Positions 24,095-33,119 of a stretch of DNA of 64,000 nt are shown here, one piece after another. Within the stretch, counting starts at the first letter, position 1, and each line of letters starts with the position of its first letter. The DNA is from JALYZC01 sp963725645 (GTDB lineage Bacteria; Actinomycetota; Thermoleophilia; Solirubrobacterales; Solirubrobacteraceae). The position numbers and the translations under genes were made by a program. The notes beneath the pieces were generated by a model that was given only the letters and a program-made list of their open reading frames with translations, searched no databases and was not told the origin of the DNA. The stretch spans positions 62,001 through 126,000 of the forward strand of contig CAVRZD010000006.1 of the NCBI GenBank assembly GCA_963725645.1, given 5' to 3'.

Positions 24095-25726
24095 ATGGGG
24101 GATGGGATGCGCCGCGACCTTCGATCCCGCGCACGGCGCGGTGTGATCGGGCTGCTCGGCGCGATGGCGCTCCTGGCCGTGGCGCCCGCGGCCTCCCACG
24201 CGACCGTCAACTTCAACGTCACGGGCAAGTGGGTCTGCAACAACCGCGGGACCGTGTCCCCGATTGCCGGCGCGCGCGTCGAGCTGTGGCATTCGATCGA
24301 CTACTGGTTCGACGACAAGCTCGGCTCCACGCACGCCGCCAGCGACGGATCGTTCAACTTCGGCGTCCGGGCCGACAGCAACTTCGACCTGTACGCGAAG
24401 GTCGTGCTCAACGACGACAACGGGGTCTCGCTGGGCAACTGGTACTCGTTCTCCGACTGGGACATCGAGACCAGCACGGTCGGCAGCCACTCGGGAACCG
24501 TGAACCTCGGGACCTGGCAGCTCTCCAAGGACAACGGCAGCGGCACGCCCAGGTGTGCGGTCTGGCAAGGAGCCCACAACGCCTACGCCGACTACCGCCA
24601 GGTGGTCGGCAGCCGGCCGCCCGATTCGCATTACTCGATCAGCGCGGACTTCCCGTGCTGCGGCACGCCGTTCACCACGACCGACACGACGCGCTGGCCG
24701 GGCGGCTACCAGACCGGGCAGGGCAGCAGCGATCCCGCGAAGGCGCCCTACTCGGTGAACTTCCACGAGTTCGCCCATTCCGTCCGGCACAGCTTCGACG
24801 GGAACACCGCGCACTTCCTCTTCGACGCGGGGAGGTTCTCCTACCCGCAGACCCACAGCTTGTGCCAGAACACCAACAACGGCTTCGCCTTCAACGAGGG
24901 CTGGGCGGAGAACTGGGCCGGCACGCTCAGCAGCACCTGCGGCGGCGACCCGACCAACTTCAACTACGAGGGGAACGTCGCCACCGCGCTCAACGGACTC
25001 GAGCAGTGCGTCGGGCGCAAGACGATGGTGCAGGTGCTTCAGCAGAACCCGGCGGGCGTCGTCGGCGGTATCCACAGCTTCTCGGAGTTCCGCGCCAAGC
25101 TCGCGAGCATCAGGAACCTGAACTTCTGCAACATCAGGGTCATCATCGGCGGCGCGTCCGAGCTCCCGCTCAGCGTCGCGCAGCAGACGTCGGCCATCAA
25201 TGGCCAGATCGGTGCCGAGAACAGGCTGATCGCCAACCTGTCGCGCCGACTGACCAGCTCCAGGCGCGGCGCGCGCAGTCCCGGCCTCTGCCGCCTCGCG
25301 CGCACGTGTCTGCCCGCACTGCGGAAGCTGGTCGATCCCGCCGTGGTCAACGCCCAGCTCCAGCAGGCCAAGCTCGTCCTCGCGCGCCTGCAGGCCGGTC
25401 TGGCCGACGCGCGAAAGTCGAGGTTCGTGCCGTCCGCGCTCCAGCCGAAGTACCTCACCGACGACAGTGCGCTCGACGCGTCCCGCAGGAGCTTCGAGCA
25501 GGCCAGCCAGACGATCCTGATCAACGGCCTGAAGTCGAGCGTCGCGACGATCAAGTCCCAGTCCGGATTCGGGCCGGCGCAGTCCACGGCCGAATTCCGC
25601 CGGATCAACCAGCGGCTCTCGCTGCTGACCCGCACGCGCAAGCGCCACGCCGAGACGCCGGACGCGCTCGACACGCTGCTCTCGGCGCCGACGGCGCCGA
25701 CCGACGGCGTCAAGCGCCTCCGTTAG
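24095..25726 (+). CDS. Secreted HEFAH metalloprotease-like protein
   Basis: About 543 residues. TAGGCT lies 10 nt before ATG 24095 (ATG 24107 is also possible). Signal peptide to ASHAT. After it comes a transthyretin-like segment (PIAGARVELWHS, DGSFNFGVRADSNFDLYAK), then VNFHEFAHSVRH, a zinc-binding HExxH site, and NEGWAENWAG 40-50 residues later, which could give the third Glu ligand as in gluzincins. The C-terminal 180 residues are helical and rich in Gln/Arg, with paired Cys. Likely an exported peptidase; I do not recognise a named family. Confidence 0.7.
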   Translation: MGDGMRRDLRSRARRGVIGLLGAMALLAVAPAASHATVNFNVTGKWVCNNRGTVSPIAGARVELWHSIDYWFDDKLGSTHAASDGSFNFGVRADSNFDLYAKVVLNDDNGVSLGNWYSFSDWDIETSTVGSHSGTVNLGTWQLSKDNGSGTPRCAVWQGAHNAYADYRQVVGSRPPDSHYSISADFPCCGTPFTTTDTTRWPGGYQTGQGSSDPAKAPYSVNFHEFAHSVRHSFDGNTAHFLFDAGRFSYPQTHSLCQNTNNGFAFNEGWAENWAGTLSSTCGGDPTNFNYEGNVATALNGLEQCVGRKTMVQVLQQNPAGVVGGIHSFSEFRAKLASIRNLNFCNIRVIIGGASELPLSVAQQTSAINGQIGAENRLIANLSRRLTSSRRGARSPGLCRLARTCLPALRKLVDPAVVNAQLQQAKLVLARLQAGLADARKSRFVPSALQPKYLTDDSALDASRRSFEQASQTILINGLKSSVATIKSQSGFGPAQSTAEFRRINQRLSLLTRTRKRHAETPDALDTLLSAPTAPTDGVKRLR

Positions 25727-25810
25727 CCGAGCGGGGCGAGACCGTGCGTCGGACGGGGCGCGCCCGCGTTGGCATCCTTCCCGTCGCGATCGCGATGCCC
25801 GCATAGGCCC

Positions 25811-25847
25811 AATGAAGGGGTCCCGGTTCGAGTCCGGGCGTCGGCTT
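25811..25847 (+). other. tRNA-Thr 3' fragment (att scar)
   Basis: Matches the 3' half of the tRNA-Thr att core with one base missing in GGGGTCCC. There is no 5' half, so no tRNA. It looks like the footprint of an integrated element that was lost. It sits just downstream of the metalloprotease-like gene. Confidence 0.7.
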
Positions 25848-25858
25848 CGTTTCGAAGT

Positions 25859-26500
25859 TCACGGGACGTCCGCCGCGGCGTCCGCTTGGCCGGCGCTTCT
25901 TGCCGGCGATGGGGCGTGAGAAGCGGCGAGGGCCTCGGCCCGGCGCGCGATGCCGAGCAGCATCTTTCGCTCCATCGCGAACCACGGAAGGTCAATGAGG
26001 GGACCGAGCAGCAGCAGGAGAGCACGCGACCCGACGCGGACCCGCACCCGCGAGATCAGCCGCGTGTGCGAGCGGTCCACAGCGTCCAGTACCCAGCACC
26101 ACGTGACGTCTGCACCCGCCGGTTGGACAACGAGCGCGTGCTCGGGATCGGCGATGGAAACCGGCCAATCGGGCCCGTTGGCGAGCGGGATGACGTCCCC
26201 AGCGGCGAGGTTCTGATACTCGGGCAGGATGACGTCGGAGCTTGGCTCGGCGAGGTAACCGAACAGCATGTCGAGGCGGTCGTAGCTGTAGAGGCCCCCG
26301 CGGCCGTTGCCGATCTGCACGAGCCAAGGCCATACGTCGCTTGGTGGGGCAGCTATCGAGACAGCGCGCGTCGAAATGACGAACGGATCCCGGACGCGAT
26401 CGTCGCCGGGCAGGGTTCGGTCGACTTCCTCCTCGGTAGCACCCCAGCGCAGCAGCCGCGGCCGCACGAGCGTGTGGTAGATCGTGATGAGGGCGGCCAA
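25859..26500 (-). CDS. SRPBCC-family protein with N-terminal membrane segment
   Basis: The body (VSIAAPPSDVWPWLVQIGNGRG, YSYDRLDMLFGYL, ILPEYQNLAAGDVIPLANGP, TWCWVLDAVDRSHTRLISRV) is typical of START-like polyketide-cyclase/SRPBCC proteins that bind hydrophobic ligands. A hydrophobic stretch (LAAASLAALITIYHTLV) precedes it. The start is unresolved: TTG 26500 is used here, because the only ATG (26734) would overlap the flavodoxin gene by 143 bp. The ending is close to the att scar. Confidence 0.65.
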   Translation of the reverse strand: MAALITIYHTLVRPRLLRWGATEEEVDRTLPGDDRVRDPFVISTRAVSIAAPPSDVWPWLVQIGNGRGGLYSYDRLDMLFGYLAEPSSDVILPEYQNLAAGDVIPLANGPDWPVSIADPEHALVVQPAGADVTWCWVLDAVDRSHTRLISRVRVRVGSRALLLLLGPLIDLPWFAMERKMLLGIARRAEALAASHAPSPARSAGQADAAADVP

Positions 26501-26591
26501 CGAGGCGGCGGCCAGAGCAGCCGCGCGCCGGCGGCCGCTCGGGCGCGCCCGGCATCGGTTCCCCTCGCGTAAGCGCGTCGCCTCGTGACCA

Positions 26592-27095
26592 CTATCTCGG
26601 TGCTCGTAGCGCCTGGGCGATGCCGTCGGCCCAGGCCTCGATGTCGGGCCAGTCGCGGTTGTCGCCGAGGCGGCCGCCGAGCGCGTAATAGAACAAGCGC
26701 GAGAAGAAAGGCCACTGGTGTCGGTCGATGACACCGGCGAAGACGCGGTAATCGCGCGGGCGGATGGTCTGGGCGATTTCGCGGATGCCCTTGGGCTCCC
26801 GCTTCATCAGGGCGCCGATCACGCGCTTGCGGTCGCCGAATGTTCCGACGCTGAACAACCAGACAGGACAGCCGCAAAGTGCGCCGAGCTGGCTGCGCAC
26901 GAACTCCTCGCCTTCGGGCATCCATCGTTGGTTGAAGACAGCACTTCCGAAGACGACCGCGTCATAGGACTCCAGGCCGTCGACCCTGTCGACCGCACAA
27001 AGCTCGACGCGGTTGCCGCGCTTGTGAAGCTGGGCCGCGATGCGCTCCGCGACCTCCTTCGTGGACCCGTACCTGCTCGCGTAGGCGACGAGCAC
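26592..27095 (-). CDS. Flavodoxin-domain protein (HemG-like)
   Basis: 167 residues from GTG 27095. VLVAYASRYGSTKEVAERIA is the FMN-phosphate loop, VVFGSAVFNQRWMPEGEEFV and LFSVGTFGD follow at the expected flavodoxin positions. Proteins of this type are often annotated as menaquinone-dependent protoporphyrinogen oxidase HemG, but many serve other redox roles. The frame upstream of 27095 overlaps the neighbour and is not believed. Possibly cotranscribed with the bactofilin-like gene (64 bp apart). Confidence 0.8.
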   Translation of the reverse strand: MLVAYASRYGSTKEVAERIAAQLHKRGNRVELCAVDRVDGLESYDAVVFGSAVFNQRWMPEGEEFVRSQLGALCGCPVWLFSVGTFGDRKRVIGALMKREPKGIREIAQTIRPRDYRVFAGVIDRHQWPFFSRLFYYALGGRLGDNRDWPDIEAWADGIAQALRAPR

Positions 27096-27159
27096 GCACG
27101 GCTCGTCCGGCCCATCGACGCGCGGGTGCGATCCCGCCAGATCTCGCGTCTCGGCCAAA

Positions 27160-28089
27160 TCAGGAGGTCGATCCCGGGGCACTGCCGGCCGGCGAAGCCG
27201 AGGGTGCGCTCGGCCCGGCAGCCGCCCCGACGCCCGCACGGGCGCGCCAGAGGGCAACGAGCAGAGCGCCGAGGCCGATGACGGTCGTGGCGAACCAGAT
27301 GACGATGCCGAGGTACGGGACCAGCGCGAGGACGCGAAGGACCCCGAGACCCGCGAGCCCGGCGATCAACCAGCCCTGCTTCGGGCCGACGATCAGGCGG
27401 CCGATGATCGAACCGGTGGTGACGTATCCGACGGCGCCGAGAGGCACCAGCGCCAACAGGAGGCCGATCCCGAACGGAATACCCACGAGGGTGATCAGAG
27501 CGATCACCGCGAGGGCAGGCAGCCCGAAGAACAGTCCGAGGCCCCAGCCGATCGCCGCACCCGTCTGTTGCTGGAACGACGCGCGGGCCGCGTCCATCAC
27601 TCCTGGCAGGAGCCACCACACCAGCACCCCGAAGGCGAGCAGTGAGAGGGAGCCGGCGAGCCAGAGGACGAGATATGCCACCACCCCGAATCCGGGCCGG
27701 GTGATGTCCGTCCAGCCTTCGTTGCTGATCTTTCCGGTGACGGTGGCACTGGGAGCGATGCTCGGCCGCGAGCCGCCGTAGAGAAGGTCGCCATGGATCC
27801 GCGCTGTCGGCCCTAGGACCGCCCTCTTGGAGACCGCGGTCACGGTGCCGTCGACGAAACCCGAGATCCGAACCACGCCGTGCACCGCGACCACGTGCCC
27901 CTTGACCGTGCCCGCGACGTTGACCGGTCCGTCGATGACGACGACGTTGCCGACCGTTCGACCCGCGGGCACGTCGACTGAACCGGTGATCACGACCTGG
28001 TCCTTCGGGGCTGCCTGGGCCGCGCTTGGAACCATGGCGACCGCACCAAGGAGAATCGCGACGACGAGGGCGCGCCGAAGACCGGTCAT
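27160..28089 (-). CDS. Bactofilin-like polymer-forming membrane protein
   Basis: 309 residues. Signal-like first segment (MTGLRRALVVAILLGAVAMV), then a repeated right-handed beta-helix region (VITGSVDVPAGRTVGNVVVI, GTVKGHVVAVHGVVRISGFV, IHGDLLYGGS) as in bactofilins and polymer-forming cytoskeletal proteins. About six membrane helices follow (VAYLVLWLAGSLSLLAFGVL onward), then a Pro/Ser/Gly tail. GGAAGGA precedes ATG 28089. Likely membrane-anchored scaffold; function unproven. Confidence 0.75.
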   Translation of the reverse strand: MTGLRRALVVAILLGAVAMVPSAAQAAPKDQVVITGSVDVPAGRTVGNVVVIDGPVNVAGTVKGHVVAVHGVVRISGFVDGTVTAVSKRAVLGPTARIHGDLLYGGSRPSIAPSATVTGKISNEGWTDITRPGFGVVAYLVLWLAGSLSLLAFGVLVWWLLPGVMDAARASFQQQTGAAIGWGLGLFFGLPALAVIALITLVGIPFGIGLLLALVPLGAVGYVTTGSIIGRLIVGPKQGWLIAGLAGLGVLRVLALVPYLGIVIWFATTVIGLGALLVALWRARAGVGAAAGPSAPSASPAGSAPGSTS

Positions 28090-28422
28090 GGTTGGTCCTT
28101 CCGACGAGTGACGGTGACCACATCGTCCGCCACACCGGTCTGATCAGCATCCGCATAACCCGTCATGTCCGAACTCGGGAAACCACGGAGGCCAAACACG
28201 AGATCACCCGTCGCGTCGGGGCCAGCCGAGGGACGCGAGCTCATCGGCGTGTGAGTTCCCCGCGACGGCGGCCATCTGCGGCCGCGGATCCCCGCAGATC
28301 CGATTCTCTCCACGGGGTCGGGCGATGACCGGCAGTATCTCGGGCTCGGCTGACGGCGGAATCAGACTGCCCCAACCTGCGCTTGCTCGTCGCCCCGGGC
28401 GACGCCGACGCGTGCTGGAGGC
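28090..28422. other. Gap without a supported gene
   Basis: About 330 bp. Frames here are short shadows; no RNA, repeat or terminator was recognised. It holds the promoter region of the bactofilin-like gene. Confidence 0.35.
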
Positions 28423-28719
28423 CTACGCTGGCGGGCTGAGCTGGCGCTCGAGCTTGACCTCGCACATGTCGACGGACGCGCGCGTGCCCGGCGTTTCGGA
28501 GGCATCCATCGCGCTGAACGCCTGGGCGCCTGCGCTCATGTCCTCCGCCGTCTCGAAGTACTGGAGGACCACCGCCGTTCCCTGAGCTTCGTCGAACAGC
28601 ACCTTGAGGCTGGTGATGGGCGCACCACGAGGCGGCCCGTCGGACTCCTCGATGCGGGCGACAAGCTCCTCGACCCGCTCGGCGCTCACGTCGGTGAACC
28701 TGACGACACGTACATGCAT
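28423..28719 (-). CDS. Small conserved protein, possibly ABM-like
   Basis: 98 residues from ATG 28719. MHVRVVRFTDVSAERVEELV, then GAPITSLKVLFDEAQGTAVV and FETAEDMSAGAQAFSAMDAS, fit the dimeric alpha-beta barrel pattern of small proteins in Thermoleophilia. The role is unknown. Earlier in-frame starts are less likely since the N-terminal strand begins exactly at this Met. Confidence 0.65.
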   Translation of the reverse strand: MHVRVVRFTDVSAERVEELVARIEESDGPPRGAPITSLKVLFDEAQGTAVVLQYFETAEDMSAGAQAFSAMDASETPGTRASVDMCEVKLERQLSPPA

Positions 28720-28930
28720 GGCAGAAGCCCCCTGGCTCGCGGAGACACGACCATACATCCCTTGCGGGCTTCAAGGAAAGGAGTCCATCTCCCTGGGTTT
28801 CGCATCGGCGGCGCTGGAGCAGCGCGGCCGCACCGGACGGCGATCCCGTGTGTTAGGGGCTGTGAACCTCCCCCCGGCCTTCCCCTGGTCGGCCCACCTC
28901 CGAGACCCAGGAAAGCGAACGGATTTGCCT

Positions 28931-30130
28931 ATGCTGCGCAGCGTGACGTCCTCCTCCCCGCCGTCTGAAGGCACGAACCGCCGGCGGCTTCATCTGATCT
29001 TGGCCGCAGTCGTCGTTGTCGCTGCGCTCTTGGCCGTTCCGGCCGGCGCGGCGGCCAAGCCGGGGAGGGCCTCGGTCATGACACGCAACGTCTACCTGGG
29101 CGCCGACCTGACCGCCGGCGTCAACGCCGGCAGCCTGCAGGGGCTGGTCGACGCGGCGGGCGGGATCCTGCACCAGGTCGACCAGAACAAGTTCCAGGTC
29201 CGCGCCAAGGGGCTCGCGGCGGAGATCGTGGGCAAGAACCCGGACCTGGTGGGCCTGCAGGAGGTGGCGCTCTGGCGCACCGCCCCGTGCACCGGGTCGC
29301 CGATCCCGCCGAAGGCGACGCATGTCCGCTACGACTACCTCAAGCTGCTGCTCGCGCAGCTCAACCGGGGCGGGCAGCGCTATCGCGTCGTCGTCTCACA
29401 GCCCGAGTTCGACTTCGAGGTCTGGGCCAACACCGACGGCAAGTCATCCACCTCGGCCCCCGGCTGCCCGCTCGGCAGCGAGATCAACGGCCGGCTGACG
29501 ATGCGCGACGTCATCCTCGCCCGTGTCGGGCGCGTCCGAACCTCGAACGCCCGTGCCAGCCACTTCCGCACGCAGCTCCAGGTGCGCCCCGCGGGGGTCG
29601 CGATCAACGTGACGCGGGGCTGGACGCGCGTCGACGCCAGGGTGCCCGGCGCGCCGAGCTTCCGCTTCGTCAACACTCACCTCGAGGCGTTCGACAACGC
29701 GGCGACCAACCACACCAACAACGACGGCGACGTCGGCAACGGCCAGGTGCGCGCGGCTCAGGCCAAGGAGCTCTTCGCCGCCGGCGGCCCGGCCACGGGA
29801 AGGCTTCCGGTGATCCTGGTCGGCGACCTCAACTCCGACAAGAGGACTGAGGTCAAGCCGGGCGACGCCCTGGCCTACAAGGCGCTGCTGAGTGCCGGCT
29901 TCGTGGAGCGAAGCACGAGCAGCCCCCTCGGCTGCTGCCTCAACGCCAACGTGCTCACGACGCGCGGGGGCGGACGGCTGCGCGATTTCGACCACAAGGT
30001 GGACCACGTGATGACCAACGCGCCGAGGAAGGTGACGCTCGTCAACTCCTCGGTGACGGGTCGCCAGCCGGTCAACGGCTTCTGGGACTCCGATCACGCC
30101 GGGCTGTTCAGCACGCTGAGCGTGGGCTGA
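28931..30130 (+). CDS. Secreted endonuclease/exonuclease/phosphatase-fold protein
   Basis: 399 residues. Signal peptide with HLILAAVVVVAALLAVPAGA. The fold motifs are in order: VMTRNVYLGADL (first Asn), NPDLVGLQEVALWR (catalytic Glu, metal), NTHLEAFDN (His), VILVGDLNSDK (Asp/Asn) and FWDSDHAGLF (final Asp-His). All EEP catalytic residues are present, so it is probably an active extracellular nuclease or phosphoesterase. Longer upstream frame rejected. Confidence 0.85.
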   Translation: MLRSVTSSSPPSEGTNRRRLHLILAAVVVVAALLAVPAGAAAKPGRASVMTRNVYLGADLTAGVNAGSLQGLVDAAGGILHQVDQNKFQVRAKGLAAEIVGKNPDLVGLQEVALWRTAPCTGSPIPPKATHVRYDYLKLLLAQLNRGGQRYRVVVSQPEFDFEVWANTDGKSSTSAPGCPLGSEINGRLTMRDVILARVGRVRTSNARASHFRTQLQVRPAGVAINVTRGWTRVDARVPGAPSFRFVNTHLEAFDNAATNHTNNDGDVGNGQVRAAQAKELFAAGGPATGRLPVILVGDLNSDKRTEVKPGDALAYKALLSAGFVERSTSSPLGCCLNANVLTTRGGGRLRDFDHKVDHVMTNAPRKVTLVNSSVTGRQPVNGFWDSDHAGLFSTLSVG

Positions 30131-30209
30131 GCAGAGGTCCTGAGCAACGGATCGCGGCTTAAGCACGAGCTTCACCGAAGTCTCGCGAAGCTTCCGCTCT
30201 CGCGTGAAA

Positions 30210-30226
30210 GGAGGCGCTCCGCCTCC
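30210..30226. terminator. Hairpin after the EEP gene
   Basis: GGAGGCG-CTC-CGCCTCC, perfect 7-bp arms, 80 bp after the EEP stop and facing the convergent small membrane gene. Possible bidirectional terminator; no T-tract. Confidence 0.4.
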
Positions 30227-30291
30227 GGCTGCGAGACGCTCGAAAGGACGAAGAGCGAGGGCGAGCTGGCCGACCCCCAGGTGGCGCCAGA

Positions 30292-30645
30292 TCAACTGGT
30301 GGCGCTCGCCCCCGACGCTGGCCTGAGCAGAACCACGCTGGCGGCCAAGATCCACAGGAGCGATGCCAGCGGCCCGATGAATCCGAACGCGCCGCCGATC
30401 GCGAAGAACCCGCTCTTGGCGAACAGCTCGATACCTCCGAGAATGTTGTCGGCCACAGGGTCAAGATCGAGGCCCAGATCGGAGCCGTCAAGCAGTCGGA
30501 CTGATCGGGCCACCAGGGACAAGTCGCGCCAACTCGCGATCCGCCGGACCACGACCGTCTGCTCAGCGTCCCGGGCGCTCCGCAGACGCAGCGGGCCGGG
30601 TCGGGTTATGGTCCCGACCGGACACAAGGCGAAACGAAGGTGCAC
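30292..30645 (-). CDS. Possible small membrane protein
   Basis: Up to 117 residues from GTG 30645, which overlaps the divergent peroxiredoxin start region, so the true start may be further in. The C-terminal half has a hydrophobic hairpin (FFAIGGAFGFIGPLASLLWI). A region DLDPVADNILGGIELFAKSG precedes it. Family not recognised. It may be the tail of a larger anchor protein. Confidence 0.4.
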   Translation of the reverse strand: MHLRFALCPVGTITRPGPLRLRSARDAEQTVVVRRIASWRDLSLVARSVRLLDGSDLGLDLDPVADNILGGIELFAKSGFFAIGGAFGFIGPLASLLWILAASVVLLRPASGASATS

Positions 30646-30648
30646 TCA

Positions 30649-31308
30649 ATGGCCCTGCAGATTGGCGACACCGCGCCCGATTTCGAGGGCGACACGACGG
30701 AGGGCAGGATCAACTTCCACGACTGGATCGGCGACTCGTGGGCGGTCCTCTTCTCCCACCCCAAGGACTTCACCCCGGTCTGCACGACCGAGCTCGGCTA
30801 CATGGCGAGCATCAAGCCGGAGTTCGACAAGCGGAACACGAAGATCATCGGGCTGTCCGTCGACTCGACCGGGGACCACGAGGGCTGGGCGAATGACATC
30901 GAGGAGACGCAGGGCACGGCGCCCAACTACCCGATCATCGGCGACAACGACTTCAACGTCTCCAAGCTCTACGGGATGCTGCCCTCCGAGGTGTCCGGCG
31001 ATCCGAAGGAGCGCACGCCGGCCGACAACCAGACGGTGCGCAACGTCTTCGTGATCGGACCGGACAAGAAGGTCAAGCTGATCCTCGTCTATCCGATGAC
31101 GACGGGCCGCAACTTCGACGAGGTGCTGCGCGTGATCGACTCGCTGCAGCTGACCGCGAAGAACAAGGTCTCGACGCCGGTCAACTGGCAGCAGGGCGAC
31201 GACGTGATCATCGCCGGCTCGGTCTCAGACGAGCAGGCCAAGGAGATGTGGCCGGACGGCTGGGAGTCGCCGAGGCCCTACATCCGGATCGTTCCGCAGC
31301 CGGACTGA
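30649..31308 (+). CDS. 1-Cys peroxiredoxin (Prx6/AhpC-TSA family)
   Basis: 219 residues, Prx6 length. PKDFTPVCTTELG contains the peroxidatic Cys with the Pro and Thr of the active site; the later Arg-rich DNQTVRNVFVIGPDKKVK and YPMTTGRNFDEVLRVIDSLQ match the Prx6 subgroup. No resolving Cys is visible. It reduces hydrogen and lipid peroxides in the cytosol. ATG 30649 is preferred to GTG 30640 by the GAAGG spacing. Confidence 0.92.
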   Translation: MALQIGDTAPDFEGDTTEGRINFHDWIGDSWAVLFSHPKDFTPVCTTELGYMASIKPEFDKRNTKIIGLSVDSTGDHEGWANDIEETQGTAPNYPIIGDNDFNVSKLYGMLPSEVSGDPKERTPADNQTVRNVFVIGPDKKVKLILVYPMTTGRNFDEVLRVIDSLQLTAKNKVSTPVNWQQGDDVIIAGSVSDEQAKEMWPDGWESPRPYIRIVPQPD

Positions 31309-31465
31309 CGGGGCTGAGCCACTCGGACCACAGGCCGAGGTTGCCGGTGCGGGCCGAGGAGAAGACGATCAGCTGGTCGTCGGGCGAGAAGACCGGCTCG
31401 GTGGCACGAACGTCCGGCGTCTCACGAGTTCGCCGAGGCTCGATTGTCGGGCTGGGCGTTCCGTG

Positions 31466-31672
31466 TCACCGCTCCTTGCGATCACGTCGCCACTGGTCGA
31501 GAGCGGCCGCTGCCATCGCGAACGCGATGAAGGCGAAACCTCCGAGGATGACCGACATGTCGCCCGAGGCCCCAACGGCGTGGGCACCGACGGCGACCGC
31601 CACTGGAATGGCCAACCAGAGCGCCGCGAATACGGCTACCACCTGCCACGAGGAGCCTTTTCGGGGCGGCAT
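31466..31672 (-). CDS. Small two-helix membrane protein
   Basis: 68 residues with two clear membrane helices (VVAVFAALWLAIPVAVAVGA and MSVILGGFAFIAFAMAAAAL) and a charged C-terminus (DQWRRDRKER). No family recognised. The opposite-strand frames are poorer in coding pattern. Confidence 0.55.
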   Translation of the reverse strand: MPPRKGSSWQVVAVFAALWLAIPVAVAVGAHAVGASGDMSVILGGFAFIAFAMAAAALDQWRRDRKER

Positions 31673-31904
31673 CGGGCTCAGTGTCGCTCATCGGGGTGCT
31701 TGAAATCCATTAGTCGGCGCCAGTTTGGTCTAGGTCGCCCACGCGCCTAGTTCGGCGGGTCGCTCTCGCTCCTGCGTTTGCCGGATCGAGTCCGGAATGA
31801 CCACGCGATGCTCCCGTCGGAACGACTACATACGTAGTCTTCCTCGGCCGGGTCGTCGCCGGATTACCGATGTGAGCGGCACGCGCGGCGCCTAGCTTGC
31901 GCTC

Positions 31905-33119
31905 GTGAGCATCCGTCGACGGAATAGTGCGGCGGCCTCACCGTCTACGCGCCTGAGACGGGTTTCGAGGATTGCCATCGCGGTCGGCTTCTCGCTCGCC
32001 GTCGCTAGCTGCGGGTCTGGCAAGTCGACCTCGCCGCGCGCCGCGCCGGCCGCGGCGCCGCCGCCTCCGCCGGGCGGAGCGCCACCCGGCGGGGGGCCTG
32101 GTCAGACCTGTACGCCGACGCCGACCGGCAGGTACACGCTGCGCGGCGGCAAGGTGACCGTGTCGGACAGGACGATCAGCGCGAGCGCCGCCAATCAGTC
32201 GGGCGTGCTGGTGACGGGCGGGGGCGTTCTGCGGCTCGTGCGCTCGAAGGTCCGCACGAGCGGGAACTCCAGTTCGAGCGATCAGAGCAGCTTCTGCGGT
32301 TTGACCGCCGGCGTGCTGGCGAACTCGAAGGGCCGGGTGACGATCTCGGGCGGCTCGGTGGTCACCTCGGGGGCGGGCGCGAACGGCGTCTTCGCCTACG
32401 GTTCGGGCGCTTCGGCGACCGTCTCGAACGCCACGATCAACGCCACCGGCCAGTTCGCGCACGGCGCAATGACGGCGGGCGGCGGCGGCTCGGTCGCGCT
32501 CAAGAAGGTGAACATCTCGACCGCCGGCGGCAGCTCGGCTCCGCTTGCAACCGATCGCGGCGGCGGCACCGTCACGGCGAACGGCGGGGCGATGCGAAGC
32601 ACGGGCGCCACCTCGCCAGCGATCTACTCGACGGGGGTGATCTCCGTCACGGGCGCCAAGATGACCGCCACCGGCTCTGAAGGGGCGGTGGTCGAGGGCG
32701 CCAACTCGATCACCGTGACGAACTCGACGCTGAGCGGTGCGGTGAAACGTGGCGTGATGCTCTACAGCAGCATGTCCGGCGACGCGCGTGCGGGCACCGG
32801 CCACTTCACGATGAACGGCGGGGCGCTGACCGCCAAGGTCGGTCCCGCGTTCTACATCACCAACACGCGCGCGATCATCCGTCTCACGGGCGGCGTCAAG
32901 GTCAAGGCGATGTCCGGCACGCTTATCCGCGCCGATAACGCGGGCACCGGGTCGGGCAACACAGGCGCCGGCAAGGCGATCTTCAGCGCCGGCTACGAGA
33001 CACTGACCGGCAACCTGATCGCAGCAGGTACGGGAACCATCACCGCTTCGTTCACGCACAGCAAGCTGACCGGCATGGTCAACAAGGCCGCCCTGAGGCT
33101 CGACTCGAGCAGCACATGA
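31905..33119 (+). CDS. Lipoprotein with right-handed beta-helix
   Basis: 404 residues. GTG start with TAGCTT 6 nt upstream. Lipobox: FSLAVASCGSG (Cys about residue 36), then a Pro/Ala linker. The rest is a run of short strand-turn repeats (GKVTVSDRTISASAANQSGV, GRVTISGGSVVTSGAGANGV, TNSTLSGAVKRGVML), the signature of a parallel beta-helix. Likely a cell-surface adhesin or carbohydrate-related protein. Its stop overlaps the ATG of the next gene (ATGA), so the two are coupled. Confidence 0.75.
   Translation: MSIRRRNSAAASPSTRLRRVSRIAIAVGFSLAVASCGSGKSTSPRAAPAAAPPPPPGGAPPGGGPGQTCTPTPTGRYTLRGGKVTVSDRTISASAANQSGVLVTGGGVLRLVRSKVRTSGNSSSSDQSSFCGLTAGVLANSKGRVTISGGSVVTSGAGANGVFAYGSGASATVSNATINATGQFAHGAMTAGGGGSVALKKVNISTAGGSSAPLATDRGGGTVTANGGAMRSTGATSPAIYSTGVISVTGAKMTATGSEGAVVEGANSITVTNSTLSGAVKRGVMLYSSMSGDARAGTGHFTMNGGALTAKVGPAFYITNTRAIIRLTGGVKVKAMSGTLIRADNAGTGSGNTGAGKAIFSAGYETLTGNLIAAGTGTITASFTHSKLTGMVNKAALRLDSSST

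Noticed and set aside
25811..25847. A third and fourth tRNA gene (also 56243-56272)
   Set aside because: Only the T-arm and acceptor 3' side are present; no D-arm or anticodon stem.
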